Part shown: one piece after another, positions 34,559-45,704 of the stretch
Layout: every line of letters begins with the position of its first letter
Numbering within the stretch: the stretch's first letter is position 1
NCBI GenBank assembly: GCA_027579435.1
Contig: JANBPK010000816.1
Span: forward strand, 1 to 64,000
Source of the DNA: Candolleomyces eurysporus
Taxonomy: Eukaryota > Basidiomycota > Agaricomycetes > Agaricales > Psathyrellaceae
Direction of reading: 5' to 3'
DNA length: 64,000 nt
Translations under genes and position numbers: made by a program
Notes under the pieces: model-generated
Seen by the model: only the letters and a program-made list of their open reading frames with translations
What the model was told of the DNA's origin: nothing
Databases searched by the model: none

Positions 34559-36196
34559 TTCGTCACTGTCAGAACTGATCGTAGATTCAATGACCCTCGG
34601 TCCGGCGATTCAACTACTCAGTCCCTTGATATTGCGAAATGAGGGTGAGGGAAGCCAGTGACGTCTCCAACCAAGATTTGTGAGCAAGCGAGAGAATGAA
34701 CGGTTGGGATGGATGTGGACACAAGAAGAGATCTCGGATAACCGCATTCCAGATCAAAACATCTAGATTTTGGAAGTCCGGGATGTACCGTCAGCCACAG
34801 ATCACCGGCACCCGTCCACTCCAGCTCACTTTATGAACCAGGTCGAGGCTCTGCGATGGCAATCGGTCTTTTGAACTGTCACAGCAGCAGCAAATGATCT
34901 AACGCAGTCCCACAATGTGTTTTAGGCGCGGAGAAGGGTCTCATTTGGGCAATGAATCGTATCTCTAGCTCGGCTGCCTACATCGAGAGCGCCCTGCCGA
35001 TGCAACCGTCCACTGGATGGTGTGACGTTTCAATACTTCCAATGAGGCAGAGGCTCCGACTGCATTTGACTTTTGATCAGTTCATTAGATCTATGAAGGG
35101 CAGGTGGAGGAGTGCTACAGTTCACAATCGCATGTCCAACAGAATACCTAATTTTGGAGCTCCATCCTGGGGCTCCGATTGTGATTCAGACCGAGTCGTC
35201 CCGGTACGCTCTTGACAAGATAGCGAACCAGGGCGTACACACACGAGGCAACCGACGAACGCAGCAGTTCTGCATGCCGAGGCCATTGTCCTACCAGGAA
35301 GCTTGATCATTCCATTCAGAATATCCTTGTCGGGAGTCTGTCTCGTTATCGCCCACAATCGGGGATAAAACTGATGTCCAAGAGTCCAAAAAGTAGGACG
35401 TATGGGATTTAACCCAGACCAAGACTGTATGGTGGTGCCCCAAAGCGCAAGTGGATCAGAAGCGCTTCGAAGAAGAGAGAATTTTTACAAGCTGAATGAG
35501 GTCCTTTGCCTGATAAATCTATGAGCTCTCCGAGATTTCACCAGTGACAGGGAACGCACTAGAATCCTTCGTTTGAATTGCATGGGAAGGGGGAGCGGCT
35601 GAGCCGTGTCCCGCCTCCTCACGAAGTCGCACCATCATTGCAATATCATAGTGGGTCTAGGTATGCCCGATGCCTGAATCTCGCTCTGCAGAATTTCTCC
35701 GGGGTTAGAAAAATCCTAGAGACATCCGTCGGCAGCAGACTGCCTCGGGAGATGCAATCGTAACTCGCCGATTGCACATAGCCTGAGAATAGGTTCCATT
35801 GTTAGCAACTGTTCCAACCCCAATGGAAACACAGGTATGTGAACAGGTCAACGACAAGTTAACAAGTCCAATGCCTATCAAAGCCCATATCACAAAGAGA
35901 GAATAATTGGCGGGACCCGGAGAACTTTTACCCAAGATACTCGCTGCAGTTTTCAAGGAGGATCGTCGGAGGTCAGTGTCTGCATGAGAGTGGCACCGGT
36001 GAATTTAAGGCGGGAAATGTTTTTTGTTAGCGCTTTAGCCAAACACAGCGTCGTGGTTTACAGCTTGCTGGGAGAGCTGGCTTTGACCTCTCTCTTCACT
36101 GCTCGACCTCGCCTTGGTAAGTGACCTTTTTGCTGAACACAACGCCCAATCTCACTTTTCTCCAAAGTTCTTGCGTATTGTATGAAAGCGTAGCCC
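34559..36196. other. 1.6-kb stretch without a supported gene
   Basis: A minus-strand frame at 35705-35956 contains a hydrophobic, membrane-like stretch (LFVIWALIGIGLVNLSL), but it has no ATG or convincing splice partner. Nothing else supported. The right end is the promoter of the NUDCD1-like gene. Confidence 0.4.
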
Positions 36197-38155
36197 ATGA
36201 CCGAGTTCATTCCCAACAAATCACTTCTCAACTCCAAGTTCGAGGGTTATAAATTAGCGGTGATAGATCCAGAAGATGCCGTGAAGCGGTATCGACTACC
36301 TTATCACGCAACTCAGGCCACAGCTAGTAATAAAACCCCGTTAAGCTTTCAGGAGATGCAAAGCCGCATCACGCACAATCATCTGTCGATTGACTCAGAA
36401 ACGAACCAGGCCGTCTATGTTGATTCCAACTATAGGATCATCTTGACGGAGTTCAACGGGGTGTGTTCTTGATTCGGATATCGAATTTCTTATCTGACTA
36501 TTCTTACACTAAATAGGATACGCCGTCATTTCGCGTCGTCTATGAGATGCCAGCGCCCATACAATCCGAGGCAGCAACAATTCACCGGGAATACCCCTCT
36601 GCGATGTTTCTTGGCCCGACTTTGGTGATGGCTTCTGACGGAGATGGAGATCTATATGTCCTCTCTCTTCCACTCCAAAACCAGGGTCAATCGCCGCGTA
36701 TTGGAACATTTATTTTGGCTGTAGATGGTCAAACCACGCCCTTCAAGATTCATTACTGTCATCGTATTAACCCCACGACCGCGGTCGCCGTCATATCTTC
36801 TAAATCCAAGGCTTCTACATCCACTTCCGATTCAAAAAANGCACGCTGGGGGTGGCAGCGTGTTTGATGTGCGGGCAATTAGGATAAACCTCTTTTCTCT
36901 GAGGCCCGACAGCCCGTCAAAGGAGATGGATATTATCTGGCATCGGCAAGGCGAGGACGTTCCCATCCTCGTCCGGTATATGGCCAACCTCGACAGTCAT
37001 ATGCTGATCGGAGGGTCCACATATCCAGATCCAAACGTGGTTATTCCCCCACCGTACGAGCCGTCACCCGAAGAGATTGCCCCCATTCCACGAGCCAACG
37101 AAAATCCCGAAAAATCCGATTCCCCGATCAAGCCCCCTCCCTATTCCTGGACACAAACGTCCGATTCCATCACCATTGCGATCCCCCTTCCTTCTTCGAC
37201 TTCCAAAGATATCGTCAAAGTCTCGTTTTCCCCAAAAACTTTAACGGTGCATGTTGACTATCGCGCATCAACATCGATCCCGATTCCCCGTTACTCAGCC
37301 AAGGAACTCTGGGACACCATCTCTCCTTCCTCGAGTTTCTGGACTTGGGACAGAGAAGCAGAGCATGCGTATGGCGTCCTCAGCCTCCATATGGAGAAAC
37401 AGCACGAAGGGACCCGATGGATGCAAGTTTTTGCTTCATCTCCCTCTGGAGGTTCCAATACGAATTCTGATGAAGATGACGTCCCTGAAACTCTGGACCC
37501 CTCAGAATTGTGGCAAATCAGAGAATCGTTGGAAAAGTACACTTCCTCTCTCCGAGACGGAGGCGACGGAAGCGGGCTAGGGCTTGGTAGTGGGGTACCC
37601 AGTCTCGCGAGCGGAGAAATAGATGAAGAGGTGGACATGACGGTTGGAAGACAAGCTTATCTGACCTGGGTTTCTTCGGATGGGTCGACGCCTACATGGT
37701 TCCATCCCAAAGAACAAATTCCATTCCAGCTACTGGCTACTTCTCTTCCTGGACTCGAGGAGCTTGACGGCATGTCTGTGGTTGTCAAGAACAATTTGGA
37801 CGGCCTCGTGTTCACCTTGAATTCAATGGATGCAGACAAACCAATATGGAGCCATGCGTCAACGTATTCGGCAGTAGCATTTGTTCTTGCTTCGAAACGC
37901 GACACCCGTTTCACCCACCTGGTTCCTTCTAAAGCCATTGCCGCCTTCGAAAGCGGTAGTGGGAATCGAGGGGGGAATGTCTACATCTATCGGCCCGCAG
38001 GGAAGAAGGATATTTGGGCTAAACAGACCATCCTCAAAGTCGACGACGGCCAGGGAGGCTCCCTTCTCGGTGTTGGTGCTGTTACTGGAAAGGACGGAGA
38101 CGCCATGATCGTCTGCCTGTTCGAGGGCGAACTTGTGACGATCAATGGGATATGA
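36197..38155 (+). CDS. NUDCD1: NudC domain-containing protein 1 (NUDCD1-like)
   Basis: Exons 36197..36460 and 36517..38155, phase 0 at the 56-nt intron. The frame breaks at an N at 36840 after six A's; leaving that N out joins the two parts to 633 aa. The N-terminal third and the C-terminal third look like beta-rich domains (LGPTLVMASDGDGDLYVLSL; later VAFVLASKRD). A p23-like CS domain sits at about residues 290-395 (YSWTQTSDSITIAIPLP through WDREAEHAYGVLSLHMEK). NUDCD1 proteins act as Hsp90-linked co-chaperones; the animal member binds COPI and dynein-related clients. A disordered acidic linker (near EDDVPETLDPSELW) follows the CS domain. Converges with the PP2C gene, 295 bp away. Confidence 0.85.
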
Positions 38156-38449
38156 CCATTACATTGGCACAGAGGAAAGACCATCATAATGTTTACTATG
38201 GTACACTATAAAGCCCAGATGATGAAATGTATACGATACAGGAGAGTCCGTAAAGTCTACGCAACAAAGAGAATGAAGTGGTACACATGTACTTGCGTTT
38301 GCTGAGTAGGCACACAAAAAGAGAAAGGATATCGAGGTGACAAACGGCGACAGGTTTACACTATAGCAATAGATAAGTTTAGCAACACACCAGAATAGAA
38401 CAAGGGAACTCGAAGGGCAATCGGCAGAAAAAGAGACGAGTCTGAAGCA

Positions 38450-40401
38450 TCAATTCTTCAAGGGGTCTTCGCTTTTGTCCAGCAAGCCTTCGATCTTGGT
38501 GATAGGGTCAGGAGCGTCACCAGATGGAGGAGAGATTTTCTGCTCCACTGGTTCTGCTATCGCATTTCCATTGGGCAGTTGCTTCGGGGGTGGGGGAGCT
38601 TCACCTTGCAGCTTCGAATCACCTTCCACCTTTGAAGACTTGTCATCTTCTGGATCTCCCATCTGCGAGTCACCATCTTCATCCAGATCTCCGCTATTGA
38701 TNGTTTTTCTCGAATTCCTCCAGCTGGGCCTTTAGATTATCCGTTGCATCTGGGGTATCTGGCCGGGGGGCACCTAGCCCGAGTGTTTCTGTGAAAAAAG
38801 ATCTGCTACTTCCCACTTCCTCTTCACTCTCCTCCTCATCGCTGTCGTCAGGTGCAAACATCAGCGACCCAGCACCAGACATAAGGCCAGTGTTGGGACG
38901 GAAGGAGATACCGCCTCCAAGCGTCGAGACAGTCAAACCGTATCGTCGGAGGAAATCTTCATTGCCCAAAATTGAGCTTGCATCGCTAACACCTTGTGGG
39001 TGGTGCGGATTTTGTCGATCTCGCGCAGCAAGAGCTTCTTGGCGGGCACGGAAAGTAGCGAGTCGACTTTGAGCGTAGAGCTGAGGCGGCTGACTGGGGG
39101 TGTCGAAGCCAACCTTGGCCTCGACGCGGTCCTTTACCCACTGATACCACTCCTCCTTCGTCTTTCCGTGCGTAATTGCAACAATCAAAACGGTCATGTT
39201 ATCGCATCCAATCCCAGCACCTGAGGAGGTATCGGGAGCGAGACAGTGATCACACATCATCTCGCCAATTTCTTCAAGAGGCTTTCCTTCGTAGACCTTG
39301 TATCGCACAAAATCGACGACTTGTTGCGAACTCAAACAGTCCCAGATACCTAGAATGTTGTTAGTGTGGAGTAGAATAACTCGGCATAGAACTCTCACCA
39401 TCGCAGGCGATGACCAAGAATTCGTCGTCCTCGGAAATTTCATGGCATGTTACATCAGGATCGGCGGTGATGATTTGTCGTTCAGGGGGCAGAGCATAGT
39501 TCTTTTTGAATTCAAAATCTCCGAGAGCACGGGACAGTGCCAAGTTGCCTTCACCAATGATCAGACAATGTCTTTGAGGGCACTGAGAGACATACCATTC
39601 ACTCTGCCGTACTCGATATAGCCTCCCGCTCCCGAGATGCGAGCTCGCTCGGCTAAAGAGGCTTCATAAGCAATAGCAAAACTACGGAGCAAGATTCAAC
39701 TCACTGTCGCTTGTGGGTTTGTGATCGAAGCTGAGAGGTTTTACAACACCTTTCACACCAATGACTGACCGAGAGTCACCAGCGTTTGCCTAAATGGCCA
39801 TTGATTTCAAAGCATTTGGCAACATAACGCCAACACTTACAACGTAAATCTTGTTGTCTTTAGTGATCAGAGCTGCAACGGCGGTGCATCCAGAGGGGTC
39901 TCGCGAAGACGAAGGGTCTAGAGTACGCGCGTTAGGATATATCGCCAGACTAAGAAATGGAACCGACGCACTTGCAAGGAGATCTTCATCCGTGCCGAGG
40001 AACGCCCGCTTCATAGCTTGCTCATAATCCCCCGACTTGTATGCCTCCTCCGTGACTAGTCGCTTATGGACATTCTGTCCGGCAAATCGTGCTACAGAAG
40101 AACCTTTTCGAAGAATCGCCAATCAGTAGGCGCTCTACTGCGGATATTATAGAAGGCGCACCTCCGTGCCCATCATAAACTGCGAAAAATGCGTTGGATT
40201 CGTCATCGGCTTTCCCTTCGTCGAGATTCGATACAGCGGCATGAGCGTCCTCCATCGCTGAGAAAGAGCGAGAACGTCAGGATCCCGAACAGACAGGAAC
40301 ACGCGGGGACGGTGAGAGCCTACAGATTCTCCATCCTTGCATTTCAGATATGGCATAAAGAAATCGTGAATTTCCACCAGTCTCCGAAAATTTCTTCGTA
40401 G
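38450..40401 (-). CDS. PP2C-family protein phosphatase (Ptc2/3-like), first exon unresolved
   Basis: Eight exons found: complement(join(38450..39349,39399..39548,39596..39661,39705..39789,39841..39917,39972..40103,40162..40257,40324..40401)), about 527 aa plus a missing N-terminus. PP2C motifs with metal-binding acids are in order: MEDAHA, YDGHGG, GCTAVAA, NAGDSR, DHKP, ALGDFEF, CDGIWD and GCDNMT. These enzymes are Mg/Mn-dependent Ser/Thr phosphatases; Ptc2/3 dampen MAP-kinase and DNA-damage signalling. The N at 38702 shifts the frame near the acidic, Pro-rich tail; leaving it out gives a continuous C-terminus. The exon at 40401 needs one base from an upstream exon; the obvious ATG at about 40521 (MGKFVSLAQ) does not join in frame. 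Confidence 0.85.
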
Positions 40402-40936
40402 CTACGCCCCCCNAGGATTAGCACGGTGATAAACTGAAAAGAAAAGGACATACCCGGCGAGGACAGTGTTTGACCCTATCGAGATGATCTCTGCTTGAGC
40501 AAGCGATACAAATTTGCCCATATCAATAATAAAGACCGACCATGATTGCGGGAGCTTAAAGAGCGTCGAATGCGATCGGGCTAGAGTGTTTTTCGGCGCC
40601 CAGCTACTCGACGATGAGGTAGGGAGTAGAGAAAGGAACGGAGACGATGCAAGCAGAGACAAGAGATGGTCGTGTGGGCCAACCCTTGGCCCGCGTCCTG
40701 CACAGCTCCGCGTCTATTTGGTCTTGTTTTATCTTTCCAATTTATCACTGCAACTTGCCGTTCGGATCGATTTCACTCGAAAACGCCAGACTGACAGCAT
40801 GTACTGGAAATTTGAAGACACTCTGTTGTACACGTAGATATGTGTTACTGTTACACAAGAAAAATCGTAAAAATGTGGCAGGAGCTTTGCAGGTCGCTGG
40901 CTCCACCAATTGGCGTCATAACCTGGGATCCGGTCA
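40402..40936. other. Intergenic region, includes the unresolved PP2C 5' end
   Basis: Between the PP2C gene and the stop of the transporter, both on the minus strand. It contains an N at 40413 after six C's, inside the presumed first intron of the phosphatase. No other gene seen. Confidence 0.5.
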
Positions 40937-43687
40937 CTAGGGTACTTGGGCTCTCCGGTTTTGGCGAGCGTTTCGGAGCAACTCAGAGCTAAACTGCTTA
41001 GGGTTACTCTGGCCAAATATTTCTCCAATCTCCTCCAAGGTAAATCCTTTGGTCTCAACCACGAAGAGATAGATGACGATGACTTCGAACAAATCCCAGC
41101 ACATGAAGATCAGATACACTGGAACAGCGTCTTTGGTCAGAATCAGAGACGGTATGGGCTGCAATAAACAAACCTTTCCAGTGCAACGCCTCAAGAGCAA
41201 CGGGCATCCTAAATTCGTCATTTAGCATAGGAAAATCGTGATGGGGAGTCAGAGCGCCGATTATTCGCTGATAGTACTCACCCAAACGTGTTGATCAGGG
41301 AGGCCGCTTGCGTCACAACACCTAAAAACGCCAATCCTTTCGCTCTGGCCTGATAACTCAAAACCTCAGCTGGATACAGCGCTTGCCTAGGGACGAGTCA
41401 GGAGTGCATTCTCGCGAAAATCGCTGGACTCACATAGGTGTCCATCCGAACGAAAAGACCACCATGAACAGATAGATGAACGAGATCCCTGCATTGGCCC
41501 TCATTGTATTCCCTTGCGAACTGAGCAAGCCACTGACGATGGCTAAAATCACAGTAACGGCGCTCGTGGCAACTAACAGAATCCTCCTTCTTCCAAACCG
41601 GTCAATGATGAAGGAACCCTAGGAATATAAGGTTCAGCAACAATAGCGACGGCTGGGAATGGCACTTACCGCCAGAGCTGCGTACGAGCAAATGCGAGGG
41701 ACATCAGCAATCGAAAGATTTCAGCTGTTCCGCAACCAATCTCACCTCCAATACTAGATTGGCGATCACTCAGTTAACTGCGCTCCGAGAACATTGATGG
41801 GAAAGACGTACTAAGATGTGACGCTATTCACAAAATTTAGAGTCAGAACCCTAGTCTGGTTGGTGATACCAGCTTGTTGGAGCAAGATAGGCAAGAAGTA
41901 GGTGATGAGGCCATTGCCGCTGAGTTGCCCTAAGGTAGGCTATGAATATAAGCTCTTTCTGTGATTTGGCGAGAGACAGTACCGAATATTCCTTTGAGAT
42001 TTTCTCAGTCAGTCCTAAATTGGTTGCTAATAGATAGAATCAAGTGCTCACCGATTAAGATTACCATATATGCGCTATAACGGTTGGCCCGGGTCCGGAA
42101 GAGTGGTCGGAAATCCCACCACCGCTCTATAGGAACCAGTCAATCAACTATAAATGAAATCTTCTGAAAGTAACACTGACTGTCAGCACCGTCAACCTGA
42201 ATTTTCTCAGCAATCTCCTCCATTTCGAGATCGATTAACGGGGAATTAATATCCCGGGTCTTGCTGTGTAGATTTGCTAGAATCAAACGGGCTTGGTCAC
42301 TCTTTCCAACGCTATACAACCATCTCGGACTGAGATTGTCAGGTCTAATCAGTTTCTGGTAAATCTTGATGCAAACTGCACCTACGACTCGGGACACAAG
42401 AAAATAAACAGAACGTTAATCCCTGCAGGGACGGTCTGACGTATTTTCAATATCGTGCGTTTCAATACTGAGAAGGCAATTTTCCTCACCTGGATGTACA
42501 ACGGCAACCGCCATGAAAGGTCATTATTCCATTTCCCGGTAGCGACCATCATCCCAGTAGCGGACATTTGTCCGATATAATAACTGAAACGTCGGTCAGG
42601 AGCAGAAGATCAGTTTAGACATCATGGTTTGCTTACAATGAGTTCAAAAAACCCAAATATGCACCACGATGATTCGCTGGTGCCATTTCAGCCAGATATG
42701 ACTTAGCTGAAGCACCCGCGCAAGCCGCACCGAGACCTGCAAACACGGGGACAGAGACCTGTCAGTCTTTGTCAAATTCGCGACTACGATCAGGAACCTT
42801 ACCGGTCAGGTAACGACCTCCTAGAAACATCCCCTTGTTGCTGGCGTTGGCGGTGATCACGGCGCCAACGCTGATGCTCAATGAGCGGATGCAGGTAGCA
42901 TAGATGTTTGAAGTCGTCACTTACATCAAAACGGCATTTCCAAAGAACATGGAGAAGCGACGCCCGAATCTATCAGGGAAGTAGGCTAAACCCTATCAGA
43001 TCGGTATGTCATAGGGCTAGGTATGTATTATAACTCACAGGCCGGGATCATTCCACTAGGATGGTTTGCGTATGGAGGTGAGCCTCGAGCCGTGAAAGAC
43101 GGAATAGCATGGCTTACCATAGGGATCCACTGGTGGACGCGAGTTATCAGCAGAGACTTCCTTTCGAGATAAAGTTTATGGGACGCACATCGTAAAAATT
43201 CCAAAGACAAGACTGGTATAGGTGAGAACACGTCAGTTCGATCATTTACTGAAAACCACGACAGACCTGGTTCTTTTCCCAACACCCGTCATATTGAAGT
43301 ACTGTTGGTATTGCCACATGCTATTGATACCTCCCATGACCTAGATAGCACGCCATTCTCAATTGGTTTGACGCCTGCAGGCCTAGGTGCAGAGCTGAGC
43401 CCTACCGTGGTATCAAAACCGCTATCGCCCGAGCAACAACAGACGACAAGAGTTATCAGATACAACTAGGACTGAATTAGCGTCACTGGAAACGGAAATG
43501 TACGGAAGCTCACCTGGATAGCTGCCCATCCCCAGCGATTCGGTCCAGGATCGACTTTTAGGGCATCTTGTAACGCAGCGAGACGTTCTTCAGGTGACTT
43601 TGGCGAATGAGGCTCGATCTTCCCATCCTCTGAGCCCTTTCTTGGAATGGAGTGGTCGCTGGTAGATTCCTCTTTCTTGCTGTCCAT
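40937..43687 (-). CDS. MFS sugar transporter (hexose/lactose permease type)
   Basis: A heavily split gene; only outer limits are given because I did not resolve every exon. The start is the ATG at 43687, opening a polar, Ser/Glu-rich cytosolic N-terminus (first exon to about 43515, donor GTGAGC). Recognisable parts, in order, are VMGGINSMWQYQQYFNMTG near 43340, a YYIGQMSATGMMVATG membrane segment with W-R-L-P at about 42480-42570, and SPRWLY with a long cytosolic loop (about 42180-42350). The last exon (40937-41115) carries the membrane helix before VETKGFTLEEIGEIF, the end signature of sugar porters. Expected: 12 membrane helices in the plasma membrane, importing a sugar by proton symport. 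The substrate is not predictable here. Confidence 0.85.
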
Positions 43688-44770
43688 GATTAGTCTCCTC
43701 CAAACTTCACGATGAGGAGTGCGAAGGGAAGAAGAATCAACCTTTACTATCCAATTTATCCATGTATTTGGATTCGAAGCAGAGGCCTCGTGAGCTGCAC
43801 TTGGCCTCTTCTGCCATCTGTTCTGTTAGAGAGAAGCTGCGACGGTGGCTCCATAATCATCACAAGACATAGTCTGCACCTGGTCCAAGAAGCATCGGAA
43901 TTGCCGGGGAAGGACCGCGCTCTGGAGCAACGAGTTTACGAGTGGTATATATATCCGCTCATTGAGCGCACAAGAACCAATTACACATAAACCCTAGCAT
44001 GTCCATGGAGGCCCGTAGCTTTGGCCAATGGAAGTCGATAGAGGAAGTCGATGTTCCACGGTCGGGCTGGGTTCAACCTGACATTCATGGTCAATGGTAC
44101 CCGAGGTAAGGGGAATTCAAAGATGTAGAAGCTGAGTACCAGTTAGTACTAGTGAAGTTTGCACATTGACAGGTTGACTCACGAAGACTCGAACTCGGAG
44201 ACCAAGGACCACTAGGGGCCGAGCATCAGTGGATCAAGACATACCCAGGATGGCAAATTTCCGGTTATATAGCGCAAAGTTGGACCAGAAGGAAGCCAAA
44301 CCTGGCCAAGACTCTGGAGATACTCTCCTGGGAACTCTTGGAGGCGGCCCGCTGGAGCACGACGCGACACCGACGTTGTCGCCGTGTGGGAATGATGACG
44401 ACATGGAGGCTGTGTTGGCGGCCGTCGGGCTGATGGGATGATCCGTTGGCTGTGTTGCGGAGTTTGCCAGTCCAGACTCCAACAGACGTCAGGACCGCTG
44501 AGGATCCATATAACCTCCTTGTTGCTTCTGCGAGCCCCATCTGTCCGCTCGGCGCCTACCTGCCTATTTCATTGTTTCTTCGCGAACACAAAATTTTTGC
44601 AGTTATAGGGGCTCGTTTCTCAAGCAACGCCCCAAACGCTTTTAGTTGATTGCAGGTGAGTGTCTCCGTTGATAGATAAGAAACCGTTGGTCGAGCAAAT
44701 TTTCCAGCAGTTACTTGGGCTCGACTGAAACCCTAGGTGCACACCCTATCATCTCAGGTGTCCTTCTATC
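43688..44770. other. Intergenic region upstream of two divergent genes
   Basis: About 1.1 kb between the transporter (minus) and the MYND protein (plus). It contains one tentative 49-codon spliced ORF, listed separately. A further plus frame at 44229-44441 is not supported. Confidence 0.4.
43999..44215 (+). CDS. Tentative 49-residue spliced ORF
   Basis: Possible CDS join(43999..44105,44173..44215). It opens at an ATG (MSMEARSFGQWKSIEEVD). The GTAAGG donor and TTGACAG acceptor, with a 67-nt intron, keep the frame to a TAG. The peptide is polar and acidic (ends in HEDSNSETKDH). No family recognised; it could also be part of a longer transcript or a chance frame. Confidence 0.25.
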
Positions 44771-45486
44771 ATGACCCTTCCCTCACACGCCGACCACCCC
44801 CAATTATACAAGGTATGAACACGACGACTCTTCCTCCTCGCCCACTACTACTCACCGAGCCATTATAGGAGTCCTATGAGGAGTTCAGGGCGTACCACCC
44901 GCGAACCAGGACTCTGTCAATGTACTCCGTCGCGTCTGGGAAGTCGTCGAGTAGCAGTCTCAGCACGACAGCCCAGAGTCCTTATGCATCGCCCGCCACG
45001 GAAGTTCAACTAGGACACTCAGCCTGGGGATCCTTTGTTCCTTCCACCTCTGCCACGGTTTCATTGCGCCAGTTCGTCTCCCCCGCGGTCAAGCGGTCCG
45101 CTAGCATTACTGGCACGCGACCAGTAAACGATACTGACCATGATGATTCTCGGTCCCCCTATATTCAGCCAACCAGGACAATATCTTCACCCCCAGGCGT
45201 AGCTACAAAACCACGCACATCCCGACCTTCTCCCTTCTTTCCAGGACCGCCCTCTGGCACTTCGAGCTCCGCGTCTTCGATTCATCTGGACGTGCCCAGT
45301 CGCAGTTCCTCGGACCTTCACCCGGTCCTTGCTCGCCTCGAGCGCGGTTCAAAATTGTGCAACCAGGGAATGGTGTGTGCAACATGCCACAAGTCCGGTC
45401 GGGACTTCCCCCAGTGTGGAAAGTGCAAGAAGATGTGGTGCTCGCGGGAGTGCCGCCTTGTGAATGGGAAGCGACACAAATGCTAA
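44771..45486 (+). CDS. MYND-type zinc-finger protein
   Basis: Spliced CDS join(44771..44812,44869..45486), 219 aa; phase-0 intron of 56 nt. The first 175 residues are Ser/Pro/Thr-rich and look disordered. The last 36 carry a compact cysteine cluster: Cys184, Cys187, Cys197, Cys200, Cys205, Cys209, His217 and Cys219. The C-x2-C, C-x2-C and C-x3-C spacing fits a MYND zinc finger, usually a protein-protein module that binds proline-rich motifs. The final His-Cys pair is closer together than in the common pattern and abuts the C-terminus, so the finger may be slightly degenerate. It converges with BUD22 (218 bp apart). Confidence 0.8.
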
Positions 45487-45683
45487 ACCATTGACACCCC
45501 CTTATCGCGCGCTCCCAGTACCATCCTCTTCTTTCTCTTTTCTTTTTTTTTATCCCATTATATCCTTCATTTGTGCAAGAAATCATGTTGTTGTTCTGAT
45601 AGATACCATTCGCTATGTGTCATCGCTGTATCGTACATGCAACCATCATTTTCATTTTATCATTTTAGATTTAGATATCCACA

Positions 45684-45700
45684 TGTATGTATGTATCCAT
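45684..45700. repeat. Short TGTA microsatellite
   Basis: Three to four TGTA units in the interval between the convergent MYND and BUD22 genes. Confidence 0.6.
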
Positions 45701-45704
45701 CTAT

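Noticed and set aside
35705..35956. Minus frame with a hydrophobic helix
   Set aside because: No ATG start or reliable intron, and an upstream stop in frame; insufficient to call a gene.
44173..44260. tRNA-like B-box (GTTCGAGTC on the minus strand)
   Set aside because: The flanking bases do not form a T-stem and no A-box or acceptor stem fits.
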